Source: Rugamonas rubra (GTDB lineage Bacteria; Pseudomonadota; Gammaproteobacteria; Burkholderiales; Burkholderiaceae_D). Taken from it: a stretch of 64,000 nucleotides of DNA. The stretch is taken from the NCBI RefSeq assembly GCF_900114705.1, contig NZ_FOTW01000027.1, positions 40,623 to 104,622 on the forward strand, in the 5' to 3' direction. Under the pieces are notes generated by a model. The model was not told the origin of the DNA and made no database searches. It was given only the letters and a program-made list of their open reading frames with translations. Positions within the stretch are counted from its first letter, which is position 1; each line of letters begins with the position of its first letter. Of this stretch, positions 25,606-35,102 are shown piece by piece. Position numbers and translations under genes: made by a program.

Positions 25606-28600
25606 ATGTTGATTCTGCCGGGCTCCAACGCCCTGTCCGCATTCCGTAGCCAACGCCTGTTAACCCAACTGCAAAGCGTGCTACCCGCCGTCGTCGCGGT
25701 CCAGGCGCGCTTTGTCCACTTCATCGACGCCGGCGCACCGCTGAGCACAGACGACAGCAGCCGCCTCGGCGCGCTGCTGACCTATGGCGAACCGGCCCAC
25801 GCCGAGCACGCCGAAGGCGTGGTCGAAGAGTTCTTCGTCATTCCGCGCTTCGGCACCATTTCGCCGTGGGCCTCGAAGGCCACCGACATCGCGCGCAACT
25901 GCGGCATGGCCCACATCAAGCGGGTCGAACGGGGCGTCGCCTTCCGCGTCAACCTGAAGGCCGGCATTCTGGGCAGCAGCATCGGCGCGGCCAAGAAGCT
26001 GAGCGACGCGCAGGTACAGGACATCGCCGCGCTGTTGCACGACCGCATGACCGAGACCGTGCTGCGCCATCCGGACGAGGCCGCCGGCCTGTTCCGCACC
26101 CTGGACGCCCGCCCGCTCGAATCGATCGACGTGCTCGGCGCCGGCAAGGCCGCGCTGGAAAAAGCCAACACGGACCTGGGCCTGGCCATGTCGGACGACG
26201 AGATCGACTACCTGGACGCCGCCTTCACCAAGGCCGGCCGCAACCCGACCGACGTCGAACTGATGATGTTCGCGCAGGCCAACAGCGAGCATTGCCGCCA
26301 CAAGATCTTCAACGCCGACTGGATCGTCGACGGCGTGGCGCAGGACAAGTCGCTGTTCCAGATGATCAAGAACACCCATCAACTGCAGCCAAAAGGCACC
26401 ATCGTCGCCTATAGCGACAATTCCTCGATCATGGAAGGCGCCGAAGTGATGCGCTTCTTCCCGCAGGGCGCCGGCCAAGAGTACAGCGCCATGAGCGAGC
26501 TGACGCACACCTTGATGAAGGTCGAGACGCACAACCACCCGACGGCGATTTCGCCATTCCCCGGCGCCTCCACCGGCGCCGGCGGCGAGATCCGCGACGA
26601 GGGCGCGACCGGCCGTGGCGCCAAGCCGAAGGCCGGCCTGGCCGGCTTCACCGTGTCGAACCTGATGCTGCCGGGCGCCGTCCAGGCCTGGGAAAACGAC
26701 GCCGACGTCACCGCGCCGCTGGCCGCGCGCAGCGTTTCGGCCAAGGCCTACGGCAAGCCGGAGCGCATCGCCTCGGCCCTGCAGATCATGATCGAGGGTC
26801 CGCTGGGCGGCGCCGCGTTCAGCAATGAATTCGGTCGTCCGGTGCTGGGCGGCTACTTCCGCACCTACGAGCAAAACATCGGCCGCCAGTTCGCCGGCGC
26901 GCACGACACCGTGCTGGGCTACCACAAGCCGATCATGATCGCCGGCGGTATCGGCAACATTTCCGGCCAGCACACCCACAAGAACGACATTCCGGTCGGC
27001 AGCCTGCTGGTGCAGCTGGGCGGTCCCGGCATGCGCATCGGCATGGGCGGCAGCGCCGCCTCGTCGATGACCACCGGCAGCAACACCGCCGACCTGGACT
27101 TCGACTCGGTGCAGCGCGGCAATCCCGAGATGGAACGCCGGGCGCAGGAGGTCATCAACGGCTGCTGGCAACTGGGCGCGGCCAATCCGATCATCTCGAT
27201 CCACGACGTCGGCGCCGGTGGCCTGTCGAACGCCTTCCCGGAGATCACCAACGACGCCAAACGCGGCGCGATCTTCGACCTGCGCAAGATTCCGCTGGAA
27301 GAGAGCGGCATGGCGCCGAAGGAAATCTGGAGCAACGAATCGCAGGAACGCTATGTGCTGGCCATCGCGCCGGACAGCCTGCCCGGCTTCCAGGCGCTGT
27401 GCCAGCGCGAGCGCTGCCTGTTCGCCGTGGTCGGCGTGGCCACCGAGGAACGCCAACTCAAGCTGATCGACCCGGAACTGGGCAACGAGCCGGTCGACAT
27501 GCCGATGGACGTGCTGCTTGGCAAGCCGCCGAAGATGCTGCGCGACGTGCACCACGTGCAAAACGACTTCCCGGCCATCGACCTGACCGGCATCGACCTG
27601 GACGAGGCCGCCAAGCGCGTGCTGCTGCTGCCCACCGTCGGCGACAAGTCCTTCCTGATTACCATCGGCGACCGCACGGTCGGCGGCATGAGCGTGCGCG
27701 ACCAGATGGTTGGCCCGTGGCAAGTGCCGGTCGGCGACTGCGCCGTCACCGCGATGAGCTTCGAGGGCTACCTCGGCGAGGCGATGGCTATGGGCGAGCG
27801 CACCCCGCTGGCCGCCATCAACGCGCCGGCCTCGGGCCGCATGGCCGTCGGCGAGGCGATCACCAACATCGCCGCCGCGCCGATCAAGGATATTTCCGAC
27901 ATCAAACTGTCGGCCAACTGGATGGCCGCCTGCGGCCAACCGGGCCAGGACGCGGCCCTGTTCGACACCGTCAAGGCGGTCGGCATGGAGTTGTGCCCGG
28001 CGCTGGGCATCAGCATTCCAGTGGGCAAGGATTCGTTGTCGATGCGCACCACCTGGCGCGACGACGCCAACGACGAGGCCAAGGCGGTCACCAGCCCGGT
28101 GTCGCTGATCGTTTCGGCGTTTGCGCCCGTGTACGACGTGCGCAAGTCGCTGACCCCGCAGATCCAGACCGACGCAGGTGAAACATCGATCATTTTGATC
28201 GACCTGGGCCGTGGCAAGAACCGCATGGGCGCCTCGGCGCTGTCGCTGGTCATGGGCCAGCTGGGCAATGAAACGCCGGACGTCGACAGCGCGGAAGACC
28301 TGAAAGGCTTCTTCACCGCCATCCAGCAACTCAACAACGACGGCAAACTGCTGGCCTACCACGACCGTTCCGACGGCGGCCTCTACGGCACGCTGGTGGA
28401 AATGGCCTTCGCCGGCCGCGCCGGCCTGTCGATCAACCTCGACATCCTGACCTTGGAAGCCGGCCACGGCGCCGACCAGGGCGACGCCAAAAACTGGGCC
28501 GGCCAGGTCGCCGAGCGGCGCAACGAGCAAACCCTGCGCGCGCTGTTCAGCGAAGAGCTGGGCGCGGTCATCCAGGTGCGCGCCGAAGAGAAGTCGCTGG

Positions 28601-29661
28601 TCATGGACGTGTTGCGCACCTTCAACCTGGGCGCCTGCAGCCACATCATCGGCAAGCCGAACGACCGTGGCGTGATCGAGTTCACCCGCGACGCCAAGAC
28701 CATCTACAGCCAGCCGCGCTTCGAGCTGCACCGCCTGTGGAGCGAAACTAGCTGGCGCATCTCCCGTCTGCGCGACAACCCGTCCTGCGCCGACGCCGAA
28801 TACGACCGTCTGCTGGACGAGAACGATCCCGGCATCACGCCGAAGATCACTTTCGACCTGGCCGACAACGTGGCGGCGCCGTTCCTGGCCACCGGGGTGC
28901 GTCCGCGCGTGGCGATCTTGCGCGAACAGGGTGTCAATTCGCACATAGAAACCGCTTACGTCATGCATCAAGCCGGCTTCACCGCCGTCGACGTGCACAT
29001 GAGCGACCTCATCGCCGGCCGCGTCAAGCTGGACGACTTCCAGGGCATCATCGCCGTCGGCGGCTTCTCCTACGGCGACGTGCTGGGCGCCGGCGAGGGC
29101 TGGGCCAAGACGATTCTGTTCAACGCCGCGCTGGCCGAGCAGTTCGCCCGCTTCTTCGGCCGCAGCGACAGCTTCGGCCTGGGCGTCTGCAACGGTTGCC
29201 AGATGATGAGCAATCTGAAGTCCATCATCCCCGGCGCGCACGCCTGGCCTAAGTTCACCACCAACAAGTCGGAGAAGTTCGAAGCCCGCTTCGCGATGGT
29301 GGAAGTGCAGGATTCGCCGTCGATCTTCTTCCAAGGCATGGCCGGCACGCAGAGCGCCATCGCCATCGCCCACGGCGAAGGTTATGCCGACTTCAGCCAG
29401 ACCGGCAACATCGCCGAGGCGGTCGCCGCGATGCGCTTCGTCGACAACCGTGGTTCGGCCACCGAAGCGTATCCGTACAACCCGAACGGTTCGCCGCAGG
29501 GCTTGACCTCGGTGACCACGGCCGACGGCCGCTTCACCGTGATGATGCCGCACGCCGAGCGCGTCTTCCGCACCGTGCAGCAATCCTGGCACCCGGAATC
29601 GTGGGGCGAGGATTCGCCATGGATGCGCATGTTCCGCAACGCGCGCAAGTTCGTCGGCTAA
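25606..29661 (+). CDS. purL: Phosphoribosylformylglycinamidine synthase
   Basis: A 1351-residue single-chain FGAM synthase, the fourth step of purine synthesis (FGAR plus glutamine plus ATP). The ATG at 25606 begins MLILPGSNALSAFR, the conserved N-terminus of proteobacterial PurL. The N-terminal PurS-like and linker region is followed by the tandem AIR-synthase-like ATP domains (VETHNHPTAISPFPGA, GAGGLSNAFPE) and a C-terminal class I glutamine amidotransferase with the nucleophile Cys1195 in GVCNGCQMM and a downstream His-Glu (SWHPES). Length is normal. Confidence 0.98.
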   Translation: MLILPGSNALSAFRSQRLLTQLQSVLPAVVAVQARFVHFIDAGAPLSTDDSSRLGALLTYGEPAHAEHAEGVVEEFFVIPRFGTISPWASKATDIARNCGMAHIKRVERGVAFRVNLKAGILGSSIGAAKKLSDAQVQDIAALLHDRMTETVLRHPDEAAGLFRTLDARPLESIDVLGAGKAALEKANTDLGLAMSDDEIDYLDAAFTKAGRNPTDVELMMFAQANSEHCRHKIFNADWIVDGVAQDKSLFQMIKNTHQLQPKGTIVAYSDNSSIMEGAEVMRFFPQGAGQEYSAMSELTHTLMKVETHNHPTAISPFPGASTGAGGEIRDEGATGRGAKPKAGLAGFTVSNLMLPGAVQAWENDADVTAPLAARSVSAKAYGKPERIASALQIMIEGPLGGAAFSNEFGRPVLGGYFRTYEQNIGRQFAGAHDTVLGYHKPIMIAGGIGNISGQHTHKNDIPVGSLLVQLGGPGMRIGMGGSAASSMTTGSNTADLDFDSVQRGNPEMERRAQEVINGCWQLGAANPIISIHDVGAGGLSNAFPEITNDAKRGAIFDLRKIPLEESGMAPKEIWSNESQERYVLAIAPDSLPGFQALCQRERCLFAVVGVATEERQLKLIDPELGNEPVDMPMDVLLGKPPKMLRDVHHVQNDFPAIDLTGIDLDEAAKRVLLLPTVGDKSFLITIGDRTVGGMSVRDQMVGPWQVPVGDCAVTAMSFEGYLGEAMAMGERTPLAAINAPASGRMAVGEAITNIAAAPIKDISDIKLSANWMAACGQPGQDAALFDTVKAVGMELCPALGISIPVGKDSLSMRTTWRDDANDEAKAVTSPVSLIVSAFAPVYDVRKSLTPQIQTDAGETSIILIDLGRGKNRMGASALSLVMGQLGNETPDVDSAEDLKGFFTAIQQLNNDGKLLAYHDRSDGGLYGTLVEMAFAGRAGLSINLDILTLEAGHGADQGDAKNWAGQVAERRNEQTLRALFSEELGAVIQVRAEEKSLVMDVLRTFNLGACSHIIGKPNDRGVIEFTRDAKTIYSQPRFELHRLWSETSWRISRLRDNPSCADAEYDRLLDENDPGITPKITFDLADNVAAPFLATGVRPRVAILREQGVNSHIETAYVMHQAGFTAVDVHMSDLIAGRVKLDDFQGIIAVGGFSYGDVLGAGEGWAKTILFNAALAEQFARFFGRSDSFGLGVCNGCQMMSNLKSIIPGAHAWPKFTTNKSEKFEARFAMVEVQDSPSIFFQGMAGTQSAIAIAHGEGYADFSQTGNIAEAVAAMRFVDNRGSATEAYPYNPNGSPQGLTSVTTADGRFTVMMPHAERVFRTVQQSWHPESWGEDSPWMRMFRNARKFVG

Positions 29662-29678
29662 GCCGCGAACTTCCATAG

Positions 29679-29713
29679 AAAGAGCCGGTGCCGCGAGGTT
29701 CGGCTCTTTTTTT
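29679..29713 (+). terminator. Rho-independent terminator after purL
   Basis: AAAGAGCCG (29679-29687) pairs with CGGCTCTTT (29701-29709), and the T-run continues to 29713. Confidence 0.88.
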
Positions 29714-29738
29714 GCCCCTACCCCGGGACGCGGAAGCC

Positions 29739-29768
29739 GGGGTCTGACCCCATCCGGGGTCAGACCCC
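29739..29768. repeat. GGGGTC palindrome repeat, copy D
   Basis: GGGGTCTGACCCC (29739-29751), ATCC, GGGGTCAGACCCC (29756-29768). The following sequence (near 29777-29798) repeats the GGGGTAAGGCCGGCATCCCG flank of copy A, so the repeat unit is longer than the palindrome. Confidence 0.9.
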
Positions 29769-29858
29769 TTTGCTTACGGGGTAAGGCCGGCATCCCGGCA
29801 GACCGTGAAGAGCCCCTTTTTACGCTAGTTTTTGGTTTGATTTGACCGTTTTGGCGGC

Positions 29859-30494
29859 TCAAATCCACTTCAGCACGCCGGCGAACAGCAGGAGGGCGGC
29901 GCCGACGAGGCCGGCCAGTCCCGCCACCACGCCGATCTGCCGGCTGCGTTGCGGCATGTCGTGTACCCAATAGGCGACCACGAAGAAGGGAACATAGCCG
30001 ACCAGCCAGACCAGGTAGGGTGCGCCGGCGTTCCAGCCGCGCCACTCCCAGGTCAGCGCACCTATGCTGTTGAGCCACAATTCGACAAACACGCACAGTA
30101 CCGAGTTGGCGCCGGCCAGCAGCCAGCGGTTGTTGACACCCAGAATGCGCAAATGCCGGTCGGCGGGCAGGGTGCGCGCCGCGAACAGGCCCATCATGGC
30201 GAACATGAAGCAGATCTCGATGTTCAGACCGATCAGAATCACATAGGCCGAGCTGCCCGGCGTGCCCCAGGCCGGCGCGAAGCCGGAAAAATGGAACAGC
30301 AGACCGTTCCAAATCTCGTTGATCCAGTCCATCAGCCAAAATGCTGTGCCGGCAAGCACCACATTCCAACGCTTGGCGGCGGCTTGCTCGCCATAGGCGT
30401 AGACCACCATCAGCAGCAAGGGGATGACGTACCACTGGAAATGGGCGGAGTTACGCACCAAAGCCTGAGCTTGGGCGGCGGATGCTGCAATCAT
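29859..30494 (-). CDS. Hypothetical integral membrane protein
   Basis: A 211-residue protein with about six predicted transmembrane helices (for example WYVIPLLLMVVYAYG, VLAGTAFWLMDWI, AYVILIGLNIEICFMFAMMGLF, YLVWLVGYVPFFVVAYWV, AGLAGLVGAALLLFAGVL). The ATG at 30494 follows AGGAACAACACC; the frame is open 16 residues further up without a ribosome site. No family was recognised. The gene is divergent from an AraC-type regulator 95 bp away, which suggests it may be its target. Conserved-looking Trp/Asn/Glu residues (DWINEIWN) lie in the loop after the second helix. Confidence 0.75.
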   Translation of the reverse strand: MIAASAAQAQALVRNSAHFQWYVIPLLLMVVYAYGEQAAAKRWNVVLAGTAFWLMDWINEIWNGLLFHFSGFAPAWGTPGSSAYVILIGLNIEICFMFAMMGLFAARTLPADRHLRILGVNNRWLLAGANSVLCVFVELWLNSIGALTWEWRGWNAGAPYLVWLVGYVPFFVVAYWVHDMPQRSRQIGVVAGLAGLVGAALLLFAGVLKWI

Positions 30495-30589
30495 GGTGTT
30501 GTTCCTGGAAGTGGGGGGTGTGCCGATTGTAGGTGTCGGCATGCAATCATTGCTTGACAGGGCGGGTCACAATTTTGACAATTGGGGCC

Positions 30590-31639
30590 ATGTATACCAA
30601 TCACAGTGATAGATCGGCGCGCGCCGCGCCTGAAGGCAGCGTGCCGGCCTCGTATGTGCGTCTGTTGTTCGAGTATCTGGCGCGGCAGGGCCATGACGCC
30701 GGCGCGCTGTTGGGGCTGGCAGTTCCGGTCGGCGCCACGGCTGAGGCCGCCTATCCGGCGTCGCAATGGCGCGCAATGCTGGAGCGGGCGGCGGACCATC
30801 TGCACGACCCGACACTGGGCTTGCGCATCGGCGCCACCATCACCGCTGCCCACCTCGGACCACTCGGTTACGTCTTGTTATCGTCGAGTTCGGTTCCGGC
30901 CGCCATCGAGCGTTACATTCGCTACCAGCGGCTGGTGCACGACGTCAGCCCCGTTCGATGCCTGCAGCACAACGGTCAGGTGGTCCTGGAATGGGATGCC
31001 GAGTCGCGCAGCGTGGGCTTGTTGGTCAACCAATGCGGTCTGGCCGCCGTGATCCAGTTCGCGCGCAACGTCACTGGGGAGGCGATCGCGCCGGAGGCGG
31101 TGCATTTTGTCGAATCGCCACCCGACGATGCCACCCCCTACCGTGATTTCTTCGGCTGCCCGGTCCGGTTCGCGCAGGACGCCACCAGAATCATCCTGCC
31201 GGCGTCCCTGCTCAGCCTGCCCCTGCGTCTAGCCGATCCAGCGTTGGCGGCAATGTTGGAACAACAAGTGCAGGCCGGCTTCGCCGCCTTGCCGACAAAA
31301 GATCCATTTGAGCAAGATGTCCGCCAGCGCATCTCCCGCCACCTATTGCAAGGCGAGCCCGGCCTGCGCCATCTGGCCGCCGAGCTCAACACCAGCGGCC
31401 GCACGCTGCGGCGTCTTTTGAGCCAGCACGGCTGGAGCTACCGCGCCTTGTTGGACGACACCCGGAAGCATCTCGCCGAGGACTATCTGCGCGACAGCCG
31501 CCTGGCCTTGCCCGAGGTGGCTCTGCTATTGGGCTATTCGGAGCAGAGCGCATTCAACCGGGCATTTCTGCGCTGGTTCAATCTCACGCCGCGCCACTGG
31601 CGTTTGCGCAACCCAGACCCGACATCCCATTCAAACTGA
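30590..31639 (+). CDS. AraC-family transcriptional regulator
   Basis: A 349-residue regulator of the OruR/ArgR-like AraC subgroup. The N-terminal part (about 20-205) is the arabinose-binding-like domain of this subgroup (PASQWRAMLERAADHLHDPTLGLRIGA begins the conserved stretch). The C-terminal double helix-turn-helix (about 250-340) contains LAAELNTSGRTLRRLLSQHG and VALLLGYSEQSAFNRAFLRW, the AraC signature. The ATG at 30590 follows a weak GGGG; an upstream start at 30533 is less likely. Its 3' end overlaps the convergent AlkD-like gene by 9 bp. Confidence 0.9.
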   Translation: MYTNHSDRSARAAPEGSVPASYVRLLFEYLARQGHDAGALLGLAVPVGATAEAAYPASQWRAMLERAADHLHDPTLGLRIGATITAAHLGPLGYVLLSSSSVPAAIERYIRYQRLVHDVSPVRCLQHNGQVVLEWDAESRSVGLLVNQCGLAAVIQFARNVTGEAIAPEAVHFVESPPDDATPYRDFFGCPVRFAQDATRIILPASLLSLPLRLADPALAAMLEQQVQAGFAALPTKDPFEQDVRQRISRHLLQGEPGLRHLAAELNTSGRTLRRLLSQHGWSYRALLDDTRKHLAEDYLRDSRLALPEVALLLGYSEQSAFNRAFLRWFNLTPRHWRLRNPDPTSHSN

Positions 31640-32305
31640 GACGATTTTCAGGTGTTTGTTTGCTTCGCGATAGCTCAAGGCCGGCAAGCGGTAGGATTCC
31701 TCCTGAAGGAAAGCCCGCACCGCGTCGGGGTTATGGTGGGCGTAATCGCGCAAGGCCCAGCCGATGGCTTTTTGAATGAAGAATTCCTTTTCCGGCGCCA
31801 GCATCAGGCAATAGGCGAAAAGACGTTGTTGATCGACGTGCTCGCGCCAGCCCAATTGATGCAGCAGGGCGATCCGACGCAGCCACATATTCGAATGGCG
31901 CACGCAATCGTCCATTCCCTCATGCTTGCCGCGCAATACATCGCCAATCAGCGAGGCCAATCCATCCACGCTATCCCACCACGATTTCTTTTGCACCAAC
32001 TGGAGTAAATTCGCCACATGGCGGGTTTCCAATTCCTTGCTATGCATCGCCAATAGATCGATGGCGACATATTGAAATTCCCTTTCCGGCAATTCCCACA
32101 ATTCATTGGCGTGGCGGAGCAGGGCGGCGGCACCGATTCCTTTCAACGACTTCAATATCGGTTTGACGGCCGCGCGGCGCGCCGGCGTCGGCACACCCAA
32201 AAAATCAAACTGCTCGCGCATGTAGGCGCGCATGCCGGCAATGCGGTCGGAGTCGGCCGCGCTGGCGAGCGCGGCGGCGAGTTCTGCGTGGAAGGAATCG
32301 GTCAT
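31631..32305 (-). CDS. DNA alkylation repair protein, AlkD-like
   Basis: A 224-residue HEAT-like repeat protein related to AlkD, a DNA glycosylase that removes alkylated purines without base flipping. The conserved segments FLGVPTPARR, ELPEREFQYVAIDLL, KSWWDSVDGLAS (with the Trp-x-x-Asp region that contains the key Asp of AlkD) and FFIQKAIGWALRDYA are present. Length and all-alpha pattern match. The gene stands alone. The substrate range is inferred from the family only. Confidence 0.9.
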   Translation of the reverse strand: MTDSFHAELAAALASAADSDRIAGMRAYMREQFDFLGVPTPARRAAVKPILKSLKGIGAAALLRHANELWELPEREFQYVAIDLLAMHSKELETRHVANLLQLVQKKSWWDSVDGLASLIGDVLRGKHEGMDDCVRHSNMWLRRIALLHQLGWREHVDQQRLFAYCLMLAPEKEFFIQKAIGWALRDYAHHNPDAVRAFLQEESYRLPALSYREANKHLKIVSV

Positions 32306-32581
32306 CGTCTAGGAGTCCAAGGCTGTTGGGTTTGCGGCAACATCTTCCGCGCAAGTATAGGTCGCTTTGCATCCGTTCACCACTTCGCCCTGCCTTCCCC
32401 TATGAGCGGGTGCGAACGGTGAGTTGCCGATATGCTCATTTCTGGCTTGAACAAACTCAACGTTAGCTTAATCGATGCAAGCTGAGCGGCCCGCGGCGGC
32501 CGTTTCCTGCGCCGCCGGCCAGGTTCTTCCAGCCAGTCCAATAAGTCATACGCGGGCCGCTTTTGGCGTCCAACTAATTGG

Positions 32582-32593
32582 ACGAAATTTCGT
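32582..32593. promoter_or_regulatory. Candidate activator (DctD) binding palindrome
   Basis: ACGAAATTTCGT is a perfect palindrome 72 bp upstream of the candidate -24 box, the usual distance for a sigma-54 enhancer site. DctD, a sigma-54 activator, is encoded downstream at 37176. Confidence 0.35.
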
Positions 32594-32664
32594 GCGGCCA
32601 GGAAGTTTCCATAAAGAATGTCGTTTGAAAACAATGTCTTAGTGAAAAATTGACTGTTTGTTCA

Positions 32665-32680
32665 TGGCAGGCATGCCGCT
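32665..32680 (+). promoter_or_regulatory. Candidate sigma-54 (-24/-12) promoter
   Basis: TGGCAGGCATGCCGCT matches TGGCACGNNNNTTGCW in 9 of 12 informative positions and keeps the invariant GG and GC dinucleotides at the right spacing. It lies about 100 nt upstream of the symporter start. Confidence 0.5.
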
Positions 32681-32781
32681 TGCTATGTAGCCTCCAACCC
32701 GCAGCCACTGGCGGCGGGGTTGTTAAAACAAAGATGGGTGCCAATGCCGTGCCCAATCGCTACCCCAATTGGAGAGTCAAG

Positions 32782-34062
32782 ATGAAAAAGAAACGCCCAT
32801 TAACCCTATACATCCTGATCGCGATGGTATTGGGCATAGCAGTCGGTTACGTCTGCCATGACACCTTCCCCGACAAAAAAATCACCACGGATATCGCCGC
32901 GCATATTTCGATCGCGACGGATGTATTCCTGCGTTTGATCAAAATGATCATCTCCCTGTTGGTATTCTCGACGCTGACGGTGGGTATTGCCCATATGGGC
33001 GACGGCAAAGCCGCCGGTCGTATCGGCGCAAAAGCCATGGGCTGGTTTGTTTCCGCCTCGCTGGTTTCCTTGACCTTGGGTATGGTGCTGTCGAACTGGA
33101 TGCAACTGGGTGCCAATTTGGGCCTGCCATTGCCGCCGATTGACGCCGTTACCGGCCTGAAGACTTCCGCCTTCACGTTGAAAGATTTCGTCTCCCACAT
33201 GGTGCCGAAGTCGCCGATCGAGGCGATGGCCAATAACGAGATTCTGCAAGTTCTGGTGTTCTCGATCTTCTTCGGTAGCGCGCTGGGCGCCTTGGGCGAG
33301 CACGGCAAGAAACTGACGGCCGTCATCGACGAGTTGGCACAAGTCATGCTGCGCATCACCGGCGCGATCATGACCCTGGCTCCTCTGGCCGTGTTCGCCG
33401 CCATGGCGTCGGTGGTCACCACCAACGGCCTGGGCATCCTGGTCACCTTCGCCAAGTTCATGGGCGGCTTCTACCTGGGTCTGTTCTGCCTGTGGATTCT
33501 GTTGATCGGCGGCGGCTTCATCTTCCTCGGCAAGAGCGTGTTCCGCTTGATCGGCCTGATCCGCGAACCCTTCCTGCTGGCATTTTCGACCGCCAGCTCG
33601 GAGGCGGCCTATCCGAAACTGCTGGACTCGCTGGACAAGTTCGGCGTGCAGCGCAAGATCTCCAGCTTCGTGTTGCCGATGGGCTACTCGTTCAATCTGG
33701 ACGGCTCGATGATGTATTGCACCTTCGCCGTGCTGTTCATCACCCAGGCCTACAGCATCGAGTTGTCGATGGGCACCCAGATCACCATGCTGCTGCTGTT
33801 GATGCTGACCTCCAAAGGCATGGCCGGTGTGCCGCGCGCTTCGCTGGTGGTGATCGCCGCCACGCTGAACCAGTTCAACATCCCCGAGGCCGGCCTGCTG
33901 CTGCTGATGGGTGTCGACCAGTTCCTCGACATGGGCCGTTCCGCCACCAACGCCGTCGGCAACGCCATCGCCACCGCCGTCGTGGCCAAGTGGGAGGGCG
34001 CGCTCGACACCGAGGCGCATCTGACCGTCGTTGAAAAGCCAGTACATATTCACGCAGCATAA
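32782..34062 (+). CDS. Dicarboxylate/amino acid:cation symporter (DAACS family)
   Basis: A 426-residue inner-membrane carrier of the DctA/GltP family. The ATG at 32782 follows GGAGAG and begins a first transmembrane helix (YILIAMVLGIAVGYV). Family motifs are present: the serine-rich stretch FSTASSEAAYPKLL before the re-entrant loop, PMGYSFNLDGSMMY (the NMDGT-type substrate/cation site, here NLDGS) and ATLNQFNIPEAGLLLLMGVDQFLDMGRSATN. C4-dicarboxylate import is inferred from the DctB-DctD pair 1.2 kb downstream; glutamate or aspartate are alternatives. The porin gene starts 24 bp after its stop. Confidence 0.9.
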   Translation: MKKKRPLTLYILIAMVLGIAVGYVCHDTFPDKKITTDIAAHISIATDVFLRLIKMIISLLVFSTLTVGIAHMGDGKAAGRIGAKAMGWFVSASLVSLTLGMVLSNWMQLGANLGLPLPPIDAVTGLKTSAFTLKDFVSHMVPKSPIEAMANNEILQVLVFSIFFGSALGALGEHGKKLTAVIDELAQVMLRITGAIMTLAPLAVFAAMASVVTTNGLGILVTFAKFMGGFYLGLFCLWILLIGGGFIFLGKSVFRLIGLIREPFLLAFSTASSEAAYPKLLDSLDKFGVQRKISSFVLPMGYSFNLDGSMMYCTFAVLFITQAYSIELSMGTQITMLLLLMLTSKGMAGVPRASLVVIAATLNQFNIPEAGLLLLMGVDQFLDMGRSATNAVGNAIATAVVAKWEGALDTEAHLTVVEKPVHIHAA

Positions 34063-34086
34063 AACAACTAGCAACAGGAGACCCAT

Positions 34087-35079
34087 ATGAAACAATTCGC
34101 TATTTCCGCCATCGCCCTGACCCTGTGCTCCGGCGCCGCCTTGGCCCAATCGAGCGTCACCGTCTACGGCGTGGCCGATGCCGGCCTGGTGCTCGAGCGC
34201 GGTGGTGCCGCCGGCAACGTCAACACCCTGGGCGGCGGCGTCGGCTCCGGCTCGCGCCTGGGCTTCAAGGGCAAGGAAGACCTCGGCGGCGGCCTGAGCG
34301 CCCGCTTCATCCTGGAGAGCGGCATCGGCCTCGACAACGGCGCCTCCGGCCAAGGCGGCCTGGCCTTCGGCCGCCAAGCCGCGCTGGGCCTGTCCGGCTC
34401 CTTCGGCGCCGTCTCGCTGGGCCGCCAGTACTCGCCTTACTACAAGGTGGTGCGCGACGTGGCCGATCCCTTCGAAGTCGGCTTCGCCGGCACCGCCAGC
34501 AATTTGATGGCGACCAACACCCGCGTCGACAACCTGGCCGAGTACACCAGCCCGACCGTGGCCGGCTTCACCGCCGACCTGGCCTATGGCGCCGGTGAAA
34601 CAGCTGGCAACAGCGCCGCCAACCGCAGCTTGAGCGGCAGCGCCAGCTACGTGCGCGGCCCGCTGACCGTGGTGCTGGCCCACCACGTCAAGGACAACGC
34701 CCTGGCCACGGCGCACGCGCGCAACACCATGATCGTGGCGCGCTACTGCGTCGACGCATGGAGCGCCAGCCTGGCCCGCGCCCTCAACCGCGACCTGCTC
34801 GGCAACGAGAGCAAGGATACGCTGCTGGGCCTGAGCGCCACCTCGGGCGCCAACAAGGTGTTGGCCTCGGTCATCCTGCACCAGGACGACAGCGCGCTGG
34901 ACCAGGACGCCCGCCAGTACGCCATCGGCTATCTGCGCCGCCTGTCGGTGCGCACCGAGCTGTACGCCGCCTATGCCCACATCAACAATCGCAACGGCGC
35001 CAGTTTCAAGGTCGGCAATGCGACCGACAACGGCAGCGGCCACACCGGTGTGAACCTGGGCATGCGCCACTCGTTCTAA
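34087..35079 (+). CDS. Gram-negative porin (Bordetella/Neisseria type)
   Basis: A 330-residue trimeric outer-membrane channel. The signal peptide MKQFAISAIALTLCSGAALA precedes QSSVTVYGVADAG, the first beta strand conserved in betaproteobacterial porins. GSRLGFKGKEDLGGG and the C-terminal Phe (GMRHSF), needed for outer-membrane insertion, are present. The start follows AACAGGAGACCC. The 24-bp gap to the symporter gene indicates one transcript, so the pair may move the same substrate across both membranes. Confidence 0.93.
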   Translation: MKQFAISAIALTLCSGAALAQSSVTVYGVADAGLVLERGGAAGNVNTLGGGVGSGSRLGFKGKEDLGGGLSARFILESGIGLDNGASGQGGLAFGRQAALGLSGSFGAVSLGRQYSPYYKVVRDVADPFEVGFAGTASNLMATNTRVDNLAEYTSPTVAGFTADLAYGAGETAGNSAANRSLSGSASYVRGPLTVVLAHHVKDNALATAHARNTMIVARYCVDAWSASLARALNRDLLGNESKDTLLGLSATSGANKVLASVILHQDDSALDQDARQYAIGYLRRLSVRTELYAAYAHINNRNGASFKVGNATDNGSGHTGVNLGMRHSF

Positions 35080-35102
35080 ACGTCCGCTACACGCAGGCCA
35101 CC

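Larger units (their letters stand above)
32306..32781. other. Intergenic region upstream of the C4-dicarboxylate-type operon
   Basis: No gene is supported in these 476 bp; an 85-codon minus-strand frame has no ribosome site or family likeness. The region is more AT-rich than its surroundings. It holds a perfect 12-bp palindrome ACGAAATTTCGT (32582-32593) closely followed by GGAAGTTTCC (32601-32610), a candidate sigma-54 promoter (32665-32680), and a leader hairpin (CAACCCGC/GCGGGGTTG, about 32696-32723). Confidence 0.6.

Noticed and set aside
25681..30435. A 1584-codon open frame on the minus strand opposite purL
   Set aside because: It mirrors purL codon positions, has a repetitive Arg/Gly/His/Ala-rich translation with no domain, and runs through the purL terminator and the palindrome. 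High G+C at third positions creates such antisense frames.
32377..32634. An 85-codon minus-strand frame in the gap before the symporter gene
   Set aside because: No ribosome site and no family likeness; it ends in regulatory-looking DNA. Kept as intergenic.
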